From: Alphaproteobacteria bacterium 65-37
GTDB taxonomy: Bacteria > Pseudomonadota > Alphaproteobacteria > Reyranellales > Reyranellaceae
Direction: 5' to 3'
NCBI GenBank assembly: GCA_001897995.1
Contig: MKRV01000310.1
Span: forward strand, 1-34,569
Length of the DNA: 34,569 nt
In this document: in pieces, positions 10,101 to 15,972 of the stretch
Numbering within the stretch: position 1 is the first letter of the stretch
How the letters are laid out: every line of letters begins with the position of its first letter
Made by a program: the position numbers and the translations under genes
Notes under the pieces: generated by a model
What the model saw: only the letters and a program-made list of their open reading frames with translations
What the model was told of the DNA's origin: nothing
Database searches by the model: none

Positions 10101-10709
10101 GGAGACGAAACTATTGCCTGTCGAGCCCGCCCCGACATCGCACCCCCAGAACTGGATCTGTGCGTTGTCGGAGAGATGGTCGCGCCAGGCCGCGATCTGG
10201 CCGGCATTGGCCTGCAGGCTGCCAGTGTCGACGACACCCGCGCCGAGTTCGATCTGGCCGGGCTGGCCGTAGGTCAGGAAGTCGAGACGATCGACGTTGC
10301 GCAGCCCCTCGAGTGCCTTGGTGACCTGGGCGATGCCGTCGGTCGAGCCGTCGATGACCACGACCTTGGTATCGGTACCGACGCTTGCGGCCAGCGTCTT
10401 CCATCCCGACACGCGCGTATCGACGAAGAGGACAGACGACGGCTGGGTTGCCGTGGTCGAAGGCTGAGCGTCCTGCGGCTGGCCCGGCGTCTGCCGCTCG
10501 GCAGGGGTTGGCGTACCGCTTACGGCAGCAGGCGGTGCGGTCTTCGCCTCGGCGGCGTGCGTGGTTGTATCGGCCGTCGCCTCCGCACTCGTCTGGGCAG
10601 CGGGCGTCGTGTGATCTGCTGTATCTCGGGCATTGTCAGTGAGCGGCTTGGTCGTGGCGGGCCCGACGCTGGCATCGAAGAGAAATCTCGGTTCCAGAAC
10701 CAGTGCCAT
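1..10709 (-). CDS. Giant LEPR-XLL/DUF4347 repeat protein, probably secreted or cell-surface (5' complete, 3' end beyond window)
   Basis: One frame stays open from an ATG at 10709 to the left edge (3569 codons), preceded by a purine-rich GAGAGAGAG Shine-Dalgarno-like stretch. Residues 1-15 carry the LEPR-XLL signature (LEPRFLFDAS), followed by a Thr/Ala/Pro-rich linker to about residue 88. Residues 90-253 are a DUF4347 domain (VLFVDTRVSGW at the start, IQFWGCDVGAG in the middle). Residues 254-2200 are beta-rich modules including DUF11-like segments with the NTGxxxAxxVxVxxxLP pattern, near positions 7440-7320, 6450-6320 and 5420-5330. A GPDGVFGTADD segment near 4910 resembles SdrD-B-like calcium-binding loops. 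Residues 2200-3569 alternate FIEPNNTPAA modules with cadherin/BNR-like modules carrying VNDAP and WRYSxDGGxxW. Proteins of this architecture are usually very large adhesin-like exports, often by type I secretion, but the C-terminal signal is outside the window. Function is inferred from architecture only. Confidence 0.93.
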   Translation of the reverse strand, partial: MALVLEPRFLFDASVGPATTKPLTDNARDTADHTTPAAQTSAEATADTTTHAAEAKTAPPAAVSGTPTPAERQTPGQPQDAQPSTTATQPSSVLFVDTRVSGWKTLAASVGTDTKVVVIDGSTDGIAQVTKALEGLRNVDRLDFLTYGQPGQIELGAGVVDTGSLQANAGQIAAWRDHLSDNAQIQFWGCDVGAGSTGNSFVSDLHALTGVAVAASIDTTGAAALGGNWTLERTAGDATPSIPFSTAAVANFMTVLDAPVPTVTLSGLPSEILLGGTFSATVTFDNTAITGIGYGPYIDLFVPNNTLDKVTLESANLLGHDLAISSVVYSTSVAGHLGVLGALHPLLLDATGAPQFVNAPPTAVEGGRMYVLQLPFGSFTPDQSAANVTLNFTIDKTSVVTNQHAGQLMTMGALGGFAYGADALNNPSVDPGIRGTAGNTPTESTPANGGVSVSASVVLAKAAAQVITTPGEGETPTGPDYPAHLQITITPAPATDGNPITGTVSTITLPDTVQYTGGPITITGASGATATFVPGSAAQGGSVQVSIPNFEAPGPIVLDIPIFVPETAANGSPILDPDTGAPVQITFAAASFDNGTWMPWAGSADEGLPYQVSGTLSATASFTARSLAVQVSAFDTTSNSATNFRPGDTVVFTTKFEISDYFNFNNLLMQSLLDDGFTIDPTVAPVLTLTPAAGGATTTISLGAISGSTTTVNGQLVATSGSNADWSFVRDNAGTGATTVNLTPSAAIAAALGSSRLEPGITGTLTVSAHVLDKYTNSHIDPFTGTGGSITERDSVTGSVSATATVVTALGLPTTLPPSEITDNSNVDLVIPEGSARIFVAAINGVVVNSFQPGETFNVQPGDTITYAITYNLVTGDYRSLSEAAFMPLPIINVADPLANGSSVTAFVEDTAATTANPLPGAGKYFLYNPSPGMSVASANVNAASNGITFDLGHRDDTTNAAGQRATVLFSFVVTTAPFADGLSLTAQGEASLTNASGTGAPIIDLSGITLNEPNLTQSARTGIASLVDNGLGAKSASYTAELTGAAGDPSTVYVPAGSSGSPFVANDPGGPRTVGDLQDLNVAGADGSDTVRVIITVANTGASSAGAYDVTVSSALPTGYTIADVSNITATRGGGLPVTLEANAAYGTGTMAGLFTTNGVMLEDPSSTAETPHPTLYGVADIAHRNVLTISYDLKLKPDQSAGTVLTAVGNIVNYTNIFDGVAQGNGFVVNGVPVGGSAADLVNNATVTTTAPTMPKTFGPSDTPQNDNVDPSYPNATVVVGNTRPVTITVTLPEGSLNNGSGHVLVTELLPPNEIFRNLVSITPGPGVTLTGAGGATVSGSTVTFDLGSQVRNSNADAPGTVTITYNAYFADGSNTDGTTFTSTANLVYSGAPVAPAVVTFVQHDPMLNAALSDDAGGIAFTGKTITYTYTIANNGLVQSQTTESELDIPTGLAYVPGTLQLVSQSGTPISSGSVDESNGAGGILVVHPGTIAAGGVLTYRFQATVAADLAAGTDLTVAAPASDSTGLSIALPQPPAAAREYHFSVSDPLRVRTFTSALYISGEANGTTVVSAAAPVTDANVVIGDITRLHGQALLPEGTNTNVVLDFTLPAGLSPFLSDGTVKLALISDLGHITSSTLDPAGNTAGLQVAQGTTAIDPTTFTPTYILPASAIDSTSVPGHLRISLGTVTDNGVSPLPNYAVLEFNGVVVNTLANQAGVVLSPTLVVASDAFTTAASRVNETIVEPNVDMQKVVTAIDSGAGSVDYRITLTNTGNATAYAVTVSDPLPTNVGSIVGLASTGGATGLVVTPGGGNVFTATMTLAAGQSQVFTYTMVVADPGAPVPATTVTETFQSLNPTITSAFGSTVGPVGSGSGARDGSSLPTVGGLNDYWRQVTNSLATASGQVWQALGDTPETFDPVLHTALGGITVTHTSAGPDGVFGTADDLHQTVATGALGRWFFGLIPNGTFRITLPPSGSAGLPASETLVFNAFGTLTTLPAQASATAGGNVVAGMNFAYELPDTAPTVANWATGVQGILPSEVVYLTTTFAPTGGDVELDKLVGSGRGYSYEGVVLTVQRYDGSGNATPNAADVFGGDSQLVFSGNNVVLNGAAIGTFLQVGGTLSITLGAGTGKSTVNGVLTHLTYSNPTTGTVVPSITIGATISDANFNNVALATGFTGRQGTGGVMTSAPVYSVFALAPGGQYQVTFIEPNNTPAAASAVALGTGRLDLSGGQLEQVVVALTTGFVAGEDFLTFSNDGTSMGNIAGSYDAATGRMVLTSAGATATAQQWQNAAGAILYYNASDRPTTATRDVFYAFTVTTGSTPVGGVLGRIVVAASDDSPILDPSVPVTLAGATEDGLNLPSGAVGTLVTALANAANVADTDGANAHDGSAPGPTGIAIVGADTTRGNWWYSLDNGASWALFAGPSLPAMSTGHALHLVADANTRIYFQPTVPNFNGALPVALSYRAWDRSDGVTNGTLSALPPGPLGSGTLTDAAAYSSAVAQIPQAVAAVNDAPVTTGTAGLVEPEDTISPTPATVANLFGGNFSDTADQQQSAQNPTGSVANVLAGIAITGNATVPGSGTWRYSLDGGATWTAVASGLSDSNALVLSASARLEFLPAPNFNGVPSVLTVRLIDSSDVVVTGTTTGANLAATTQAIGGVDVTVNGGTTAVSADRVPLSVVVTAVNDAPVASGTTSLPAGLEDTTSPPQTTVLSLFGANFSDAADQQQGPLNPTGSVANTLAGVAITGNLTPAGEGVWRYSTDGGASWVALPQNLSATNALVLSASVRLEFLPAPNFNGAPLALTARLIDSSDEIVTGTTTGADLAATTQAIAGVDVSGANSGGTTAVSAGSVVLSTTVTPVNDAPTAAGDATLRASVVGSPPFSQSVVELFSPSFGDAVDLQRTALNPTGSISDVLAGVVVVGNATPASQGEWRYSQDGGATWTAISTGVSDTAGLALGGNVRLAFFAAPGFIGFPTPLSVRLIDSSHDVPVSGSLTGQDFTGTTLAVGNVDVSGAHNGGITAISADAVPLRTVILPTGPYSLPFIEPNNTPAAGRAVFLPGATPSGPLDQVVLQLGGGFTAGEDVLRFTNDGTTMGNIVAAYDAASGRLVLSSAGGTASPTEWNNALAAISYVNISDQPHTVARSVTYTFFSSGGGTTTLAAGELTVTAANDAPILDPTVDVALANSSSDVVVTGTTTGANLAATTQAIGGVDVTVNGGTTAVSADRVPLSVVVTAVNDAPVASGTTSLPAGLEDTTSPPQTTVLSLFGANFSDAADQQQGPLNPTGSVANTLAGVAITGNLTPAGEGVWRYSTDGGASWVALPQNLSATNALVLSASVRLEFLPAPNFNGAPLALTARLIDSSDEIVTGTTTGADLAATTQAIAGVDVSGANSGGTTAVSAGSVVLSTTVTPVNDAPTAAGDATLRASVVGSPPFSQSVVELFSPSFGDAVDLQRTALNPTGSISDVLAGVVVVGNATPASQGEWRYSQDGGATWTAISTGVSDTAGLALGGNVRLAFFAAPGFIGFPTPLSVRLIDSSHDVPVSGSLTGQDFTGTTLAV
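1126..2787 (-). repeat. Complete 1662-bp tandem repeat unit inside the giant gene
   Basis: Sequence 1663-2787 recurs at 1-1125 with an offset of exactly 1662 bp (554 codons, in frame); no mismatch was found in any stretch compared. The unit encodes the end of one cadherin/BNR-like module, two complete modules (WRYSTDGG near 2415 and WRYSQDGG near 1890), a FIEPNNTPAA module near 1560-1200, and the start of another module. The identical stretch stops at 2787/2788 and 1125/1126, in the middle of a module and not at a module border. Confidence 0.9.
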
Positions 10710-11068
10710 GAGCTCTCTCTCACTAAAATGCAGATACGCCAGGGGCGCTATGGCATCCGAGATATTACCGCACTCGAAGTTGCGGATTGTGCGCGAGTGG
10801 ACAATTGTGTTCGGAACGTGGAGCTTCGCCGCTGCGTACACGCATATCTCGGCGTATCTCTTCGCATTCTTCAGGTTCAACGACGCGGCGCATCAGTTGT
10901 CACCATTTTGGATTGAATGCGTCAGATCCAAACACTCAAGTAAGCCTACCTGCCGCCGCGCCTAATTGTGCGAGGGCGCACAATCGGTAAATCCGCCCTC
11001 GATATACTCGTGTCAGATCGTTCGGTTCGCCGGCGCAAACATGTTGGCCATCATCGGGGTACGGAATC
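10710..11068. promoter_or_regulatory. Divergent intergenic region with CGCACAAT half-sites
   Basis: This 359-bp gap lies between the giant gene and the DUF3302 gene; no convincing gene is seen in it. A perfect inverted repeat, ATTGTGCG-AGGG-CGCACAAT, occupies 10965-10984 with no T-run after it, so it looks like an operator and not a terminator. A third half-site is at 10786-10793, and a perfect ACAATTGT palindrome lies at 10801-10808. On the minus strand TAATAT at 10767-10762 is a possible -10 box for the giant gene, which would put the 10786 half-site over its -35 region. On the plus strand GGAAC at 10813 and CGTA at 10835 (17-bp gap) weakly resemble an alphaproteobacterial general-stress promoter. 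These are sequence observations; no binding protein is known. Confidence 0.5.
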
Positions 11069-11407
11069 GTGAGAGGACCGCTGGAGTATGTCGCGCTGTT
11101 CCTGATCGTGGTCGTCGCCCTGACGATCGTCTATGGCATGGTCGCGCTCTGCGATGTTCCCCATCGGATGGCGCAGAAGCGCAATCACCCCCATCAGGAC
11201 GCCATCCGGATTGCCGGTTGGTTCAGCCTCTTCCTGCTTCATTCTCTGGAACCGTTCCTGTGGATCTGGGCGTCGCTCTACGATCCCGTACGGGGATGGG
11301 GCTTCTCGGGCAAACCGGGGCCCGATGAAGCGACCTCGGCCGAGCTTGCGGCGCTGCGGGAACGCGTAGCGGTTCTGGAAGGCCGGTCGTCCGGCTCCGG
11401 AGTCTGA
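11069..11407 (+). CDS. DUF3302 inner-membrane protein (YiaW-like)
   Basis: This 112-residue protein has two hydrophobic segments (about residues 5-27 and 47-66), a histidine-containing loop between them (HRMAQKRNHPHQ) and a short C-terminal helix with coiled-coil-like heptads (ELAALRERVAVLEG). Size and layout match DUF3302 proteins, whose E. coli member YiaW is encoded next to the HlyD-like YiaV, the same arrangement as here. The start is a GTG with only a weak GGGG Shine-Dalgarno about 8 bp upstream. The stop codon lies one base before the next gene, so the two are almost certainly cotranscribed. A role as accessory subunit of the neighbouring membrane-fusion protein is inferred from this pairing. 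Confidence 0.82.
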   Translation: MRGPLEYVALFLIVVVALTIVYGMVALCDVPHRMAQKRNHPHQDAIRIAGWFSLFLLHSLEPFLWIWASLYDPVRGWGFSGKPGPDEATSAELAALRERVAVLEGRSSGSGV

Positions 11408-11408
11408 C

Positions 11409-12536
11409 GTGGAGCTGCTGCTGCTCGCGATCTACGCGGCGATCTGCATTGGTGTATTCAAGCTCCTGAAGGTACCGGCCAATCCCTGGACGGTGATGAC
11501 GGCGGCGCTCGGCGGCGTTTTCATGATCGGCGCCCTGCTGGTCGTGATGAATTACAATCACCCCTACACGCCCGACGCCCGCATCTATTTCTACACGACC
11601 CCCATCGTGCCCCAGGTCCGGGGGCGCGTGATCGAGGTGGCCGTGAAGCCCAACGAGCCGCTCAAGATGGGCGATGTCCTGTTTCGCATCGACCCGCAAC
11701 CCTTCCAGTTCGCCGTCGACGAGAAGCGCGCCGCCCTTGCCGAGGCGCAGCAGAACGTCAGGCAGCTCACCGCCGCGTTCGACCAGGCAACGGCAGGCGT
11801 GGACAAGGCCCGCGCCCAGCTCGAGCTCGCCCAGCAGACCTACGACCGTCAGCACACGTTGCTCGAGCGGCAAGTCGTCGCCCAGGCCACCGTCGACACG
11901 GCCTCGCGCAACCTCGAAGCGTCACGCCAGACGCTCCTGCAGGCGGAAGCGGCCGCCGAGCGCGCCCGGCTTGCCGCCGCTTCGCGGATCGACGGCGTCA
12001 ATACGACCGTCGCCCGCCTCCAGGCGGAGTTGCGGGATGCCCAATTCGATCTCGATCAGACGGTCGTCCGCGCCCCGGGCGACGGCTACGTGGCGCAAAT
12101 GTTCCTGCGGCCGGGCAACATGGCCGTGCCGCTGCCGCTCAACCCGGCCATGATCTTCATCCATCAGGACCAGAAGGATCTCGTCGCGGCCTTCCCGCAG
12201 AACGCGCTGCAGCGCCTCAATCCCGGCGATGAGGCCGAAGTCTCGTTCGCGGCCATGCCGGCCCGCATCTTCACCGGCAAGGTCCGAAGGGTGGTCGATG
12301 CAGTGTCCCAGGGACAGCTCCAGCCGAGCCCGACCTTGATCAACCCCGAGGATCGCTTCAGCAAGCCAGGCCGCGCGCTCGTCGCCATAGACCTGACGAG
12401 CGACGTGTCGGCCTACAACCTCCCCGGCGGTGCCATCGCCGACGTGGCCGTCTACACCGACCATGCCCGTCCGCTCGCCCTCCTCCGCCGCATCCTGCTG
12501 CGCATGAAGAGCTGGCTCAACTTCATCTCTCTCTAG
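11409..12536 (+). CDS. HlyD-family membrane fusion protein (YiaV-like)
   Basis: This 375-residue protein starts at a GTG one base after the DUF3302 stop. Two N-terminal membrane segments (about residues 3-20 and 27-49) lead into a split lipoyl/barrel-sandwich hybrid domain (PQVRGRVIEVAVKPNEPLK near residues 63-82; the second half follows the coiled coil, near APGDGYVAQMFLRPG). Between them are alanine- and glutamine-rich helices typical of the periplasmic hairpin of HlyD/EmrA-type adaptors. A beta-barrel region follows, and the C-terminus is hydrophobic and basic. Two N-terminal membrane segments and a DUF3302 neighbour are characteristic of the YiaV subgroup. No transporter or outer-membrane channel gene is adjacent, so its partner and substrate cannot be named. 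The giant protein lies divergently upstream, but a direct export link is speculation. Confidence 0.88.
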   Translation: MELLLLAIYAAICIGVFKLLKVPANPWTVMTAALGGVFMIGALLVVMNYNHPYTPDARIYFYTTPIVPQVRGRVIEVAVKPNEPLKMGDVLFRIDPQPFQFAVDEKRAALAEAQQNVRQLTAAFDQATAGVDKARAQLELAQQTYDRQHTLLERQVVAQATVDTASRNLEASRQTLLQAEAAAERARLAAASRIDGVNTTVARLQAELRDAQFDLDQTVVRAPGDGYVAQMFLRPGNMAVPLPLNPAMIFIHQDQKDLVAAFPQNALQRLNPGDEAEVSFAAMPARIFTGKVRRVVDAVSQGQLQPSPTLINPEDRFSKPGRALVAIDLTSDVSAYNLPGGAIADVAVYTDHARPLALLRRILLRMKSWLNFISL

Positions 12537-12556
12537 GGGCCCGCTCCGCAACCTCC

Positions 12557-13240
12557 TCAGAAGGCCGCGATCAGGGTCAGCCCGATGGCGTTGGTCGTGG
12601 TGAGGCTGCCAGCTGTGTCGACCTGGCGCGCAAAGTACGGCTCGACATAGAAGTGATCCCTGACCGGCAACGTCACACCCATGATCAGGCGGTAGCGCGA
12701 GATCTGATTGTAGGTGGTATCGAAATAGACCTCGGCGGAGGCATACGGCGTGAAGAGGTAGCTGCCGATGGTGACGTCGCGCTGGACCTGGATCCGCTCG
12801 CGCAGACGCACGGAGAAGCCGCTGTCCCGCCAGCGGAACTCCTCGCGTGTGCGGAAGTCGGCGGAAAAGCCCCAGCCCAGCGTCGCGCGGAAAATCTGCT
12901 CCGCCAGCAGCCGGTTTTCCTGGTAGGGGCCGCCATCGGTGGCACTGCCGTGGCGATAGCCGATGCGTCCCCAGAACCAGTTGGTGAAATGATGCTCGTA
13001 GGTCAGCCCGACCTCGGCCTGGTAGCTCGAGCCGGAATCGCGGTCGCGGTTCACCGAGATCATGCCGATAAGGCGCGACTGGCGATCATCGAACCATTTG
13101 TGGAACTGCAGCTCGGGCCAGAATTCGACCCTCTCCTGAGCGTGCGCCGCCGATGCCATCAGCATCAGCGGCGCAACGCCTGTAAATACAGCCGTCAGGC
13201 GGCGCAACGCCGGCTCAGCGTGGCCGCATATTCTCCACAT
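12557..13240 (-). CDS. DUF2490-type outer-membrane beta-barrel protein
   Basis: This 227-residue precursor has an N-terminal export signal ending in ASAAHAQ, and cleavage after AHA is likely. The mature part alternates aromatic and charged residues in amphipathic strands (VEFWPELQFHKWF, YEHHFTNWFWGRIGYRHG) and ends with a C-terminal aromatic residue (LIAAF), as in outer-membrane barrels. The pattern matches DUF2490, a family of unknown function. The chosen ATG overlaps the end of the upstream sulfatase gene by 26 bp and has GAAGG directly before it, which is unusually tight. A later start inside the signal region is possible but would shorten the basic n-region. Its place as last gene of the maturase-sulfatase operon suggests a role in uptake or release of a sulfated substrate, which is inference. 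Confidence 0.8.
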   Translation of the reverse strand: MWRICGHAEPALRRLTAVFTGVAPLMLMASAAHAQERVEFWPELQFHKWFDDRQSRLIGMISVNRDRDSGSSYQAEVGLTYEHHFTNWFWGRIGYRHGSATDGGPYQENRLLAEQIFRATLGWGFSADFRTREEFRWRDSGFSVRLRERIQVQRDVTIGSYLFTPYASAEVYFDTTYNQISRYRLIMGVTLPVRDHFYVEPYFARQVDTAGSLTTTNAIGLTLIAAF

Positions 13241-14858
13241 CCTTCAGCCGTTTCAGCGCCTGCTGTTGCTGCAGCAGCCCGTAGTTGATGCCGGCGGCAT
13301 TGAGCGAACTGCCGAGCTGGTAAGGATACTGGTCGAAGTCGGCGAAGAATTCCTTGATCTTGGCCTGGATCGGCACGAGCAGCCACATCTGGCGGGCGAC
13401 GAAGTCCATGTTGCCGGCGCCTTCCTTCTGACCACGCTCATAGGGATCCATGCGCAGGTTGGCGATCAATGCCCACGAGGGCGTCTCGCGCAACGCCGTC
13501 GCGATGTTTCCCTCCGAGGCGAAAGCAAAGCTTACCTTCCAGTCGTTCCAGCGGATGGCATTCAGGTTGCCGCCCTGGTCGAAGTAGTAGATGGCATCGC
13601 GTGGCCCCTCCTTCGCCTCGCCCTTGAAGAAAGGCATGAAGTTGTAGCCATCGAGATGGACCTTGAAGGTCTTACCGCCCGCGGCGTAGCCCGCCTTCAT
13701 CTTGTCTTTGATGTTGGGCTCGCCCGCCGCTGCGGCAAGCGTCGGAAACCAGTCGAGCAGGGAAATGATGTCGTTCACCTGCGTACCCGGCTTCACGACG
13801 CCGGGCCAACGCACCATCATCGGGATGCGGAAGCCGCCTTCCCAGGTCGTGCCTTTCTCGCCGTGGAACATCGTCATGGCGCCGTCCGGCCACAGCGCGA
13901 TCTCGGCACCGTTGTCGGTGGTGTAGAGAACGATCGTGTTGTCGGCGATCTTGAGATCGTCCAGCTGCTTCAGCAGTTCGCCCACCATCGCATCGTGCTC
14001 GGCCATGCCGTCGGCATGGATGCCCTTGCCGGTCTTGCCCAGCGACTCCTTCTTGAGATGGGTGTACACGTGCATGCGTGTCGAGTTGAACCAGCAGAAG
14101 AATGGTTTGTCGGCCTTGACCTGGCGGTCGATGAAATCCTTGGTCGCTTTCAGGAACTCCTCGTCGATGGTCTCCATGCGCTTGGTGTTGAGCGGGCCGG
14201 TATCCTCGATCTTGCCGTCGGCCGAGGTCTTCAGCACGCCGCGCGGACCGAACTTCTTTCGGAACTCGGGATCCTTCGGATAGAAGTAACCCTCCGGTTC
14301 CTCCTCGGCATTGAGGTGGTAGAGGTTGCCGAAGAACTCGTCGAAGCCGTGTTTGGTCGGCAGATGCTCGTCGCGGTCGCCGAGATGGTTCTTGCCGAAC
14401 TGCCCCGTCGCGTAGCCTTGCACCTTCATCACGTTCGCGATGGTCGGCATCCAGTCCTGGATGCCGTGCGGGTCGCCCGGCATGCCGATGGTCAGCAGGC
14501 CGGTGCGGAAGGGCTCCTCGCCGAGAATGAAGGAGGCGCGACCGGCAGTGCAGCTCTGCTGGCCATAGGCGTCGGTGAAGATCGCGCCTTCGCGGGCAAT
14601 GCGATCGATGTTGGGCGTACGGTAGCCCATCAGGCCCATCGTGTAGGCGCTGATCTGCGGGATGCCGATATCGTCGCCGAAGATGACGAGGATGTTGGGC
14701 TTCTTGCCTGTCGCAGGTGCCGGGGCCGTCTGCTGTGCCTGGGCCTGCTCGATCGACCTGCCGGCCGCCAGCGCGCCGATGGTGGCGAGTGCCGTGCCGG
14801 CAAACAGCATCCGCCGCCGGCTGGTCGCGAGATCATCGCTTCTGTCTTGATCACTCAT
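13215..14858 (-). CDS. Tat-exported arylsulfatase-type sulfatase
   Basis: This 547-residue sulfatase hydrolyses sulfate esters, probably in the periplasm. A twin-arginine signal (SRRRML, residues 13-18) precedes a hydrophobic stretch and an AQAQ processing region. Active-site features are visible: the metal-binding Asp pair 62-63 (FGDDIG), the modification motif CTAGR with C103, GKNHLG with K156 and H158, H263, and TTDNG with D315 and N316. C103 is expected to become formylglycine before export, which fits Tat export of a folded, already modified enzyme. The family's usual motif is CxPxR; here alanine replaces proline, and the paralogue at 30726 shows the same change. The start ATG overlaps the end of the maturase gene by 8 bp (ATGAGTGA) behind a strong GGAGGA site. 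The sulfated substrate is unknown. Confidence 0.93.
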   Translation of the reverse strand: MSDQDRSDDLATSRRRMLFAGTALATIGALAAGRSIEQAQAQQTAPAPATGKKPNILVIFGDDIGIPQISAYTMGLMGYRTPNIDRIAREGAIFTDAYGQQSCTAGRASFILGEEPFRTGLLTIGMPGDPHGIQDWMPTIANVMKVQGYATGQFGKNHLGDRDEHLPTKHGFDEFFGNLYHLNAEEEPEGYFYPKDPEFRKKFGPRGVLKTSADGKIEDTGPLNTKRMETIDEEFLKATKDFIDRQVKADKPFFCWFNSTRMHVYTHLKKESLGKTGKGIHADGMAEHDAMVGELLKQLDDLKIADNTIVLYTTDNGAEIALWPDGAMTMFHGEKGTTWEGGFRIPMMVRWPGVVKPGTQVNDIISLLDWFPTLAAAAGEPNIKDKMKAGYAAGGKTFKVHLDGYNFMPFFKGEAKEGPRDAIYYFDQGGNLNAIRWNDWKVSFAFASEGNIATALRETPSWALIANLRMDPYERGQKEGAGNMDFVARQMWLLVPIQAKIKEFFADFDQYPYQLGSSLNAAGINYGLLQQQQALKRLKDVENMRPR

Positions 14859-15831
14859 GACGTCCTCCGTTCACTCTAGAGACACACCTGAATCCGAGAT
14901 GATTGGTCGAGGTATCGATCGGCTGCGCATGGCGCGCCGCCGGACGATAGCGCCGACAGTAGTTGGGCGCGCAAAGATGCGAGCCGCCCTTCAGCACCTT
15001 GCGTGGAATGCGGACGGTAGACAGGCGAGGATCGTAGCTGGCTTCAATCCCGGCGCCACGGGGATTTTGTGGCACGCAGCAGGCCTTCGACGGGTCGGAC
15101 GGGTGGCGCTGCGACCACCAGTCGGCAGTCCATTCCCAGACATTGCCGATCATGTCGAAGATACCGAAGCCGTTGGCCGGAAATGCTCGTGCCGGCGAGG
15201 TCCGCGCGAAACCGTCACTGCGCAGGTTCTCGAGCGGGAAATTTCCCTGCCAGGTATTGGCCATGTACCGGCCGCCCGGCGTGAACTCGTCGCCCCAGGC
15301 AAACTCCGCGCCGTCGAGGCCGCCACGAGCGGCGAATTCCCATTCGGCTTCTGAGGGGAGTTCCTTTCCGGCCCAAGCAGCATAGGCTTCGGCATCCTTG
15401 TAGGCGATCTGCACGACCGGGTGATCGTCCAGGCCACCGATATGGCTGCCCTTGCCCAGCGGGCGCCGCCACGTCGCGCCGAAGGTGAAGCGCCACCACT
15501 GGCTCCAATTGGTGAGATCGATCACGTGGTGCGGCGGCGTGAAAACGAGTCCGCCCGCCCGCAGCATCTCCGGCCGCGCGCCGGGATAGTCCCTGGGATC
15601 CGGTGGAAGTTCGCTCCAGGTGACGTAACCCGTCGCCTCCACGAACCGGCGGAACTGCGCGTTGGTCACCGGTGCCGCGTCGATCCAGAACCCGTCGACC
15701 GCGACATCGTGGGCCGGCGCTTCTTCGGGATAGTGCCGGTCCGAGCCCATGCGAAAGCGACCGCCCGGGATCCACACCATGTCGGCTGGCCGCTGAGCCG
15801 TCTCCGTCACCGATGCAGGAAGAAGGGGCAT
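14851..15831 (-). CDS. Formylglycine-generating enzyme (sulfatase maturase, SUMF1-like)
   Basis: This 326-residue enzyme converts the sulfatase active-site cysteine to formylglycine using oxygen and, in characterised members, copper. N-terminal FGE-sulfatase signatures are clear (WIPGGRFRMGS near residue 20, FWIDAAPVTNAQFRRFV near 48-64), as are LPSEAEWEFAARGG (159-171) and GNVWEWTADWW. The C-terminal catalytic motif KGGSHLCAPNYCRRYR supplies the expected cysteine pair C287 and C292, so the enzyme looks active. The frame is open upstream to 15945, but the ATG at 15831 is preferred because AGGA lies 5 bp before it and conservation begins only there. It is the first gene of an operon with the sulfatase (8-bp overlap). 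A GAACAAT promoter-like element sits about 70 bp upstream. Confidence 0.93.
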   Translation of the reverse strand: MPLLPASVTETAQRPADMVWIPGGRFRMGSDRHYPEEAPAHDVAVDGFWIDAAPVTNAQFRRFVEATGYVTWSELPPDPRDYPGARPEMLRAGGLVFTPPHHVIDLTNWSQWWRFTFGATWRRPLGKGSHIGGLDDHPVVQIAYKDAEAYAAWAGKELPSEAEWEFAARGGLDGAEFAWGDEFTPGGRYMANTWQGNFPLENLRSDGFARTSPARAFPANGFGIFDMIGNVWEWTADWWSQRHPSDPSKACCVPQNPRGAGIEASYDPRLSTVRIPRKVLKGGSHLCAPNYCRRYRPAARHAQPIDTSTNHLGFRCVSRVNGGRHE

Positions 15832-15877
15832 GCATGTCCTTGAACGAGGCGTCGAGACACAGAACGGTTCGATTCGC

Positions 15878-15906
15878 TTACCAGTCCCACGAGAGCAAAA
15901 TTGTTC
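15878..15906 (-). promoter_or_regulatory. GAACAAT-type candidate promoter for the maturase-sulfatase operon
   Basis: On the minus strand GAACAAT (15906-15900) is followed after 16 bp by TGGTAA (15883-15878), about 47 bp before the maturase ATG. It is one of several similar intergenic elements in the window. Assignment as a promoter is inference from recurrence, spacing and orientation. Confidence 0.4.
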
Positions 15907-15972
15907 GCATTCGTTCAATCTTCGAAGAGAGTTGCTCCTGTGCACCTCTGCTGCAGGCGCTTGGTGCAGCCG

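Noticed and set aside
10965..10984. Perfect hairpin ATTGTGCG-AGGG-CGCACAAT considered as a terminator
   Set aside because: No gene ends nearby, there is no T-run, and a third copy of the half-site stands upstream, so an operator is more likely.
11409..12536. HlyD protein taken as the type I secretion adaptor for the giant protein
   Set aside because: It has two N-terminal membrane segments and a DUF3302 partner, as in the YiaV group, and no ABC transporter is adjacent. The link cannot be supported.
13266..14879. 537-codon plus-strand frame opposite the first sulfatase, and a 485-codon minus frame at 30768-32225 opposite the second
   Set aside because: They are mirror shadows of paralogous genes and resemble each other only because the sulfatases do. 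The sulfatase frames carry intact catalytic motifs.
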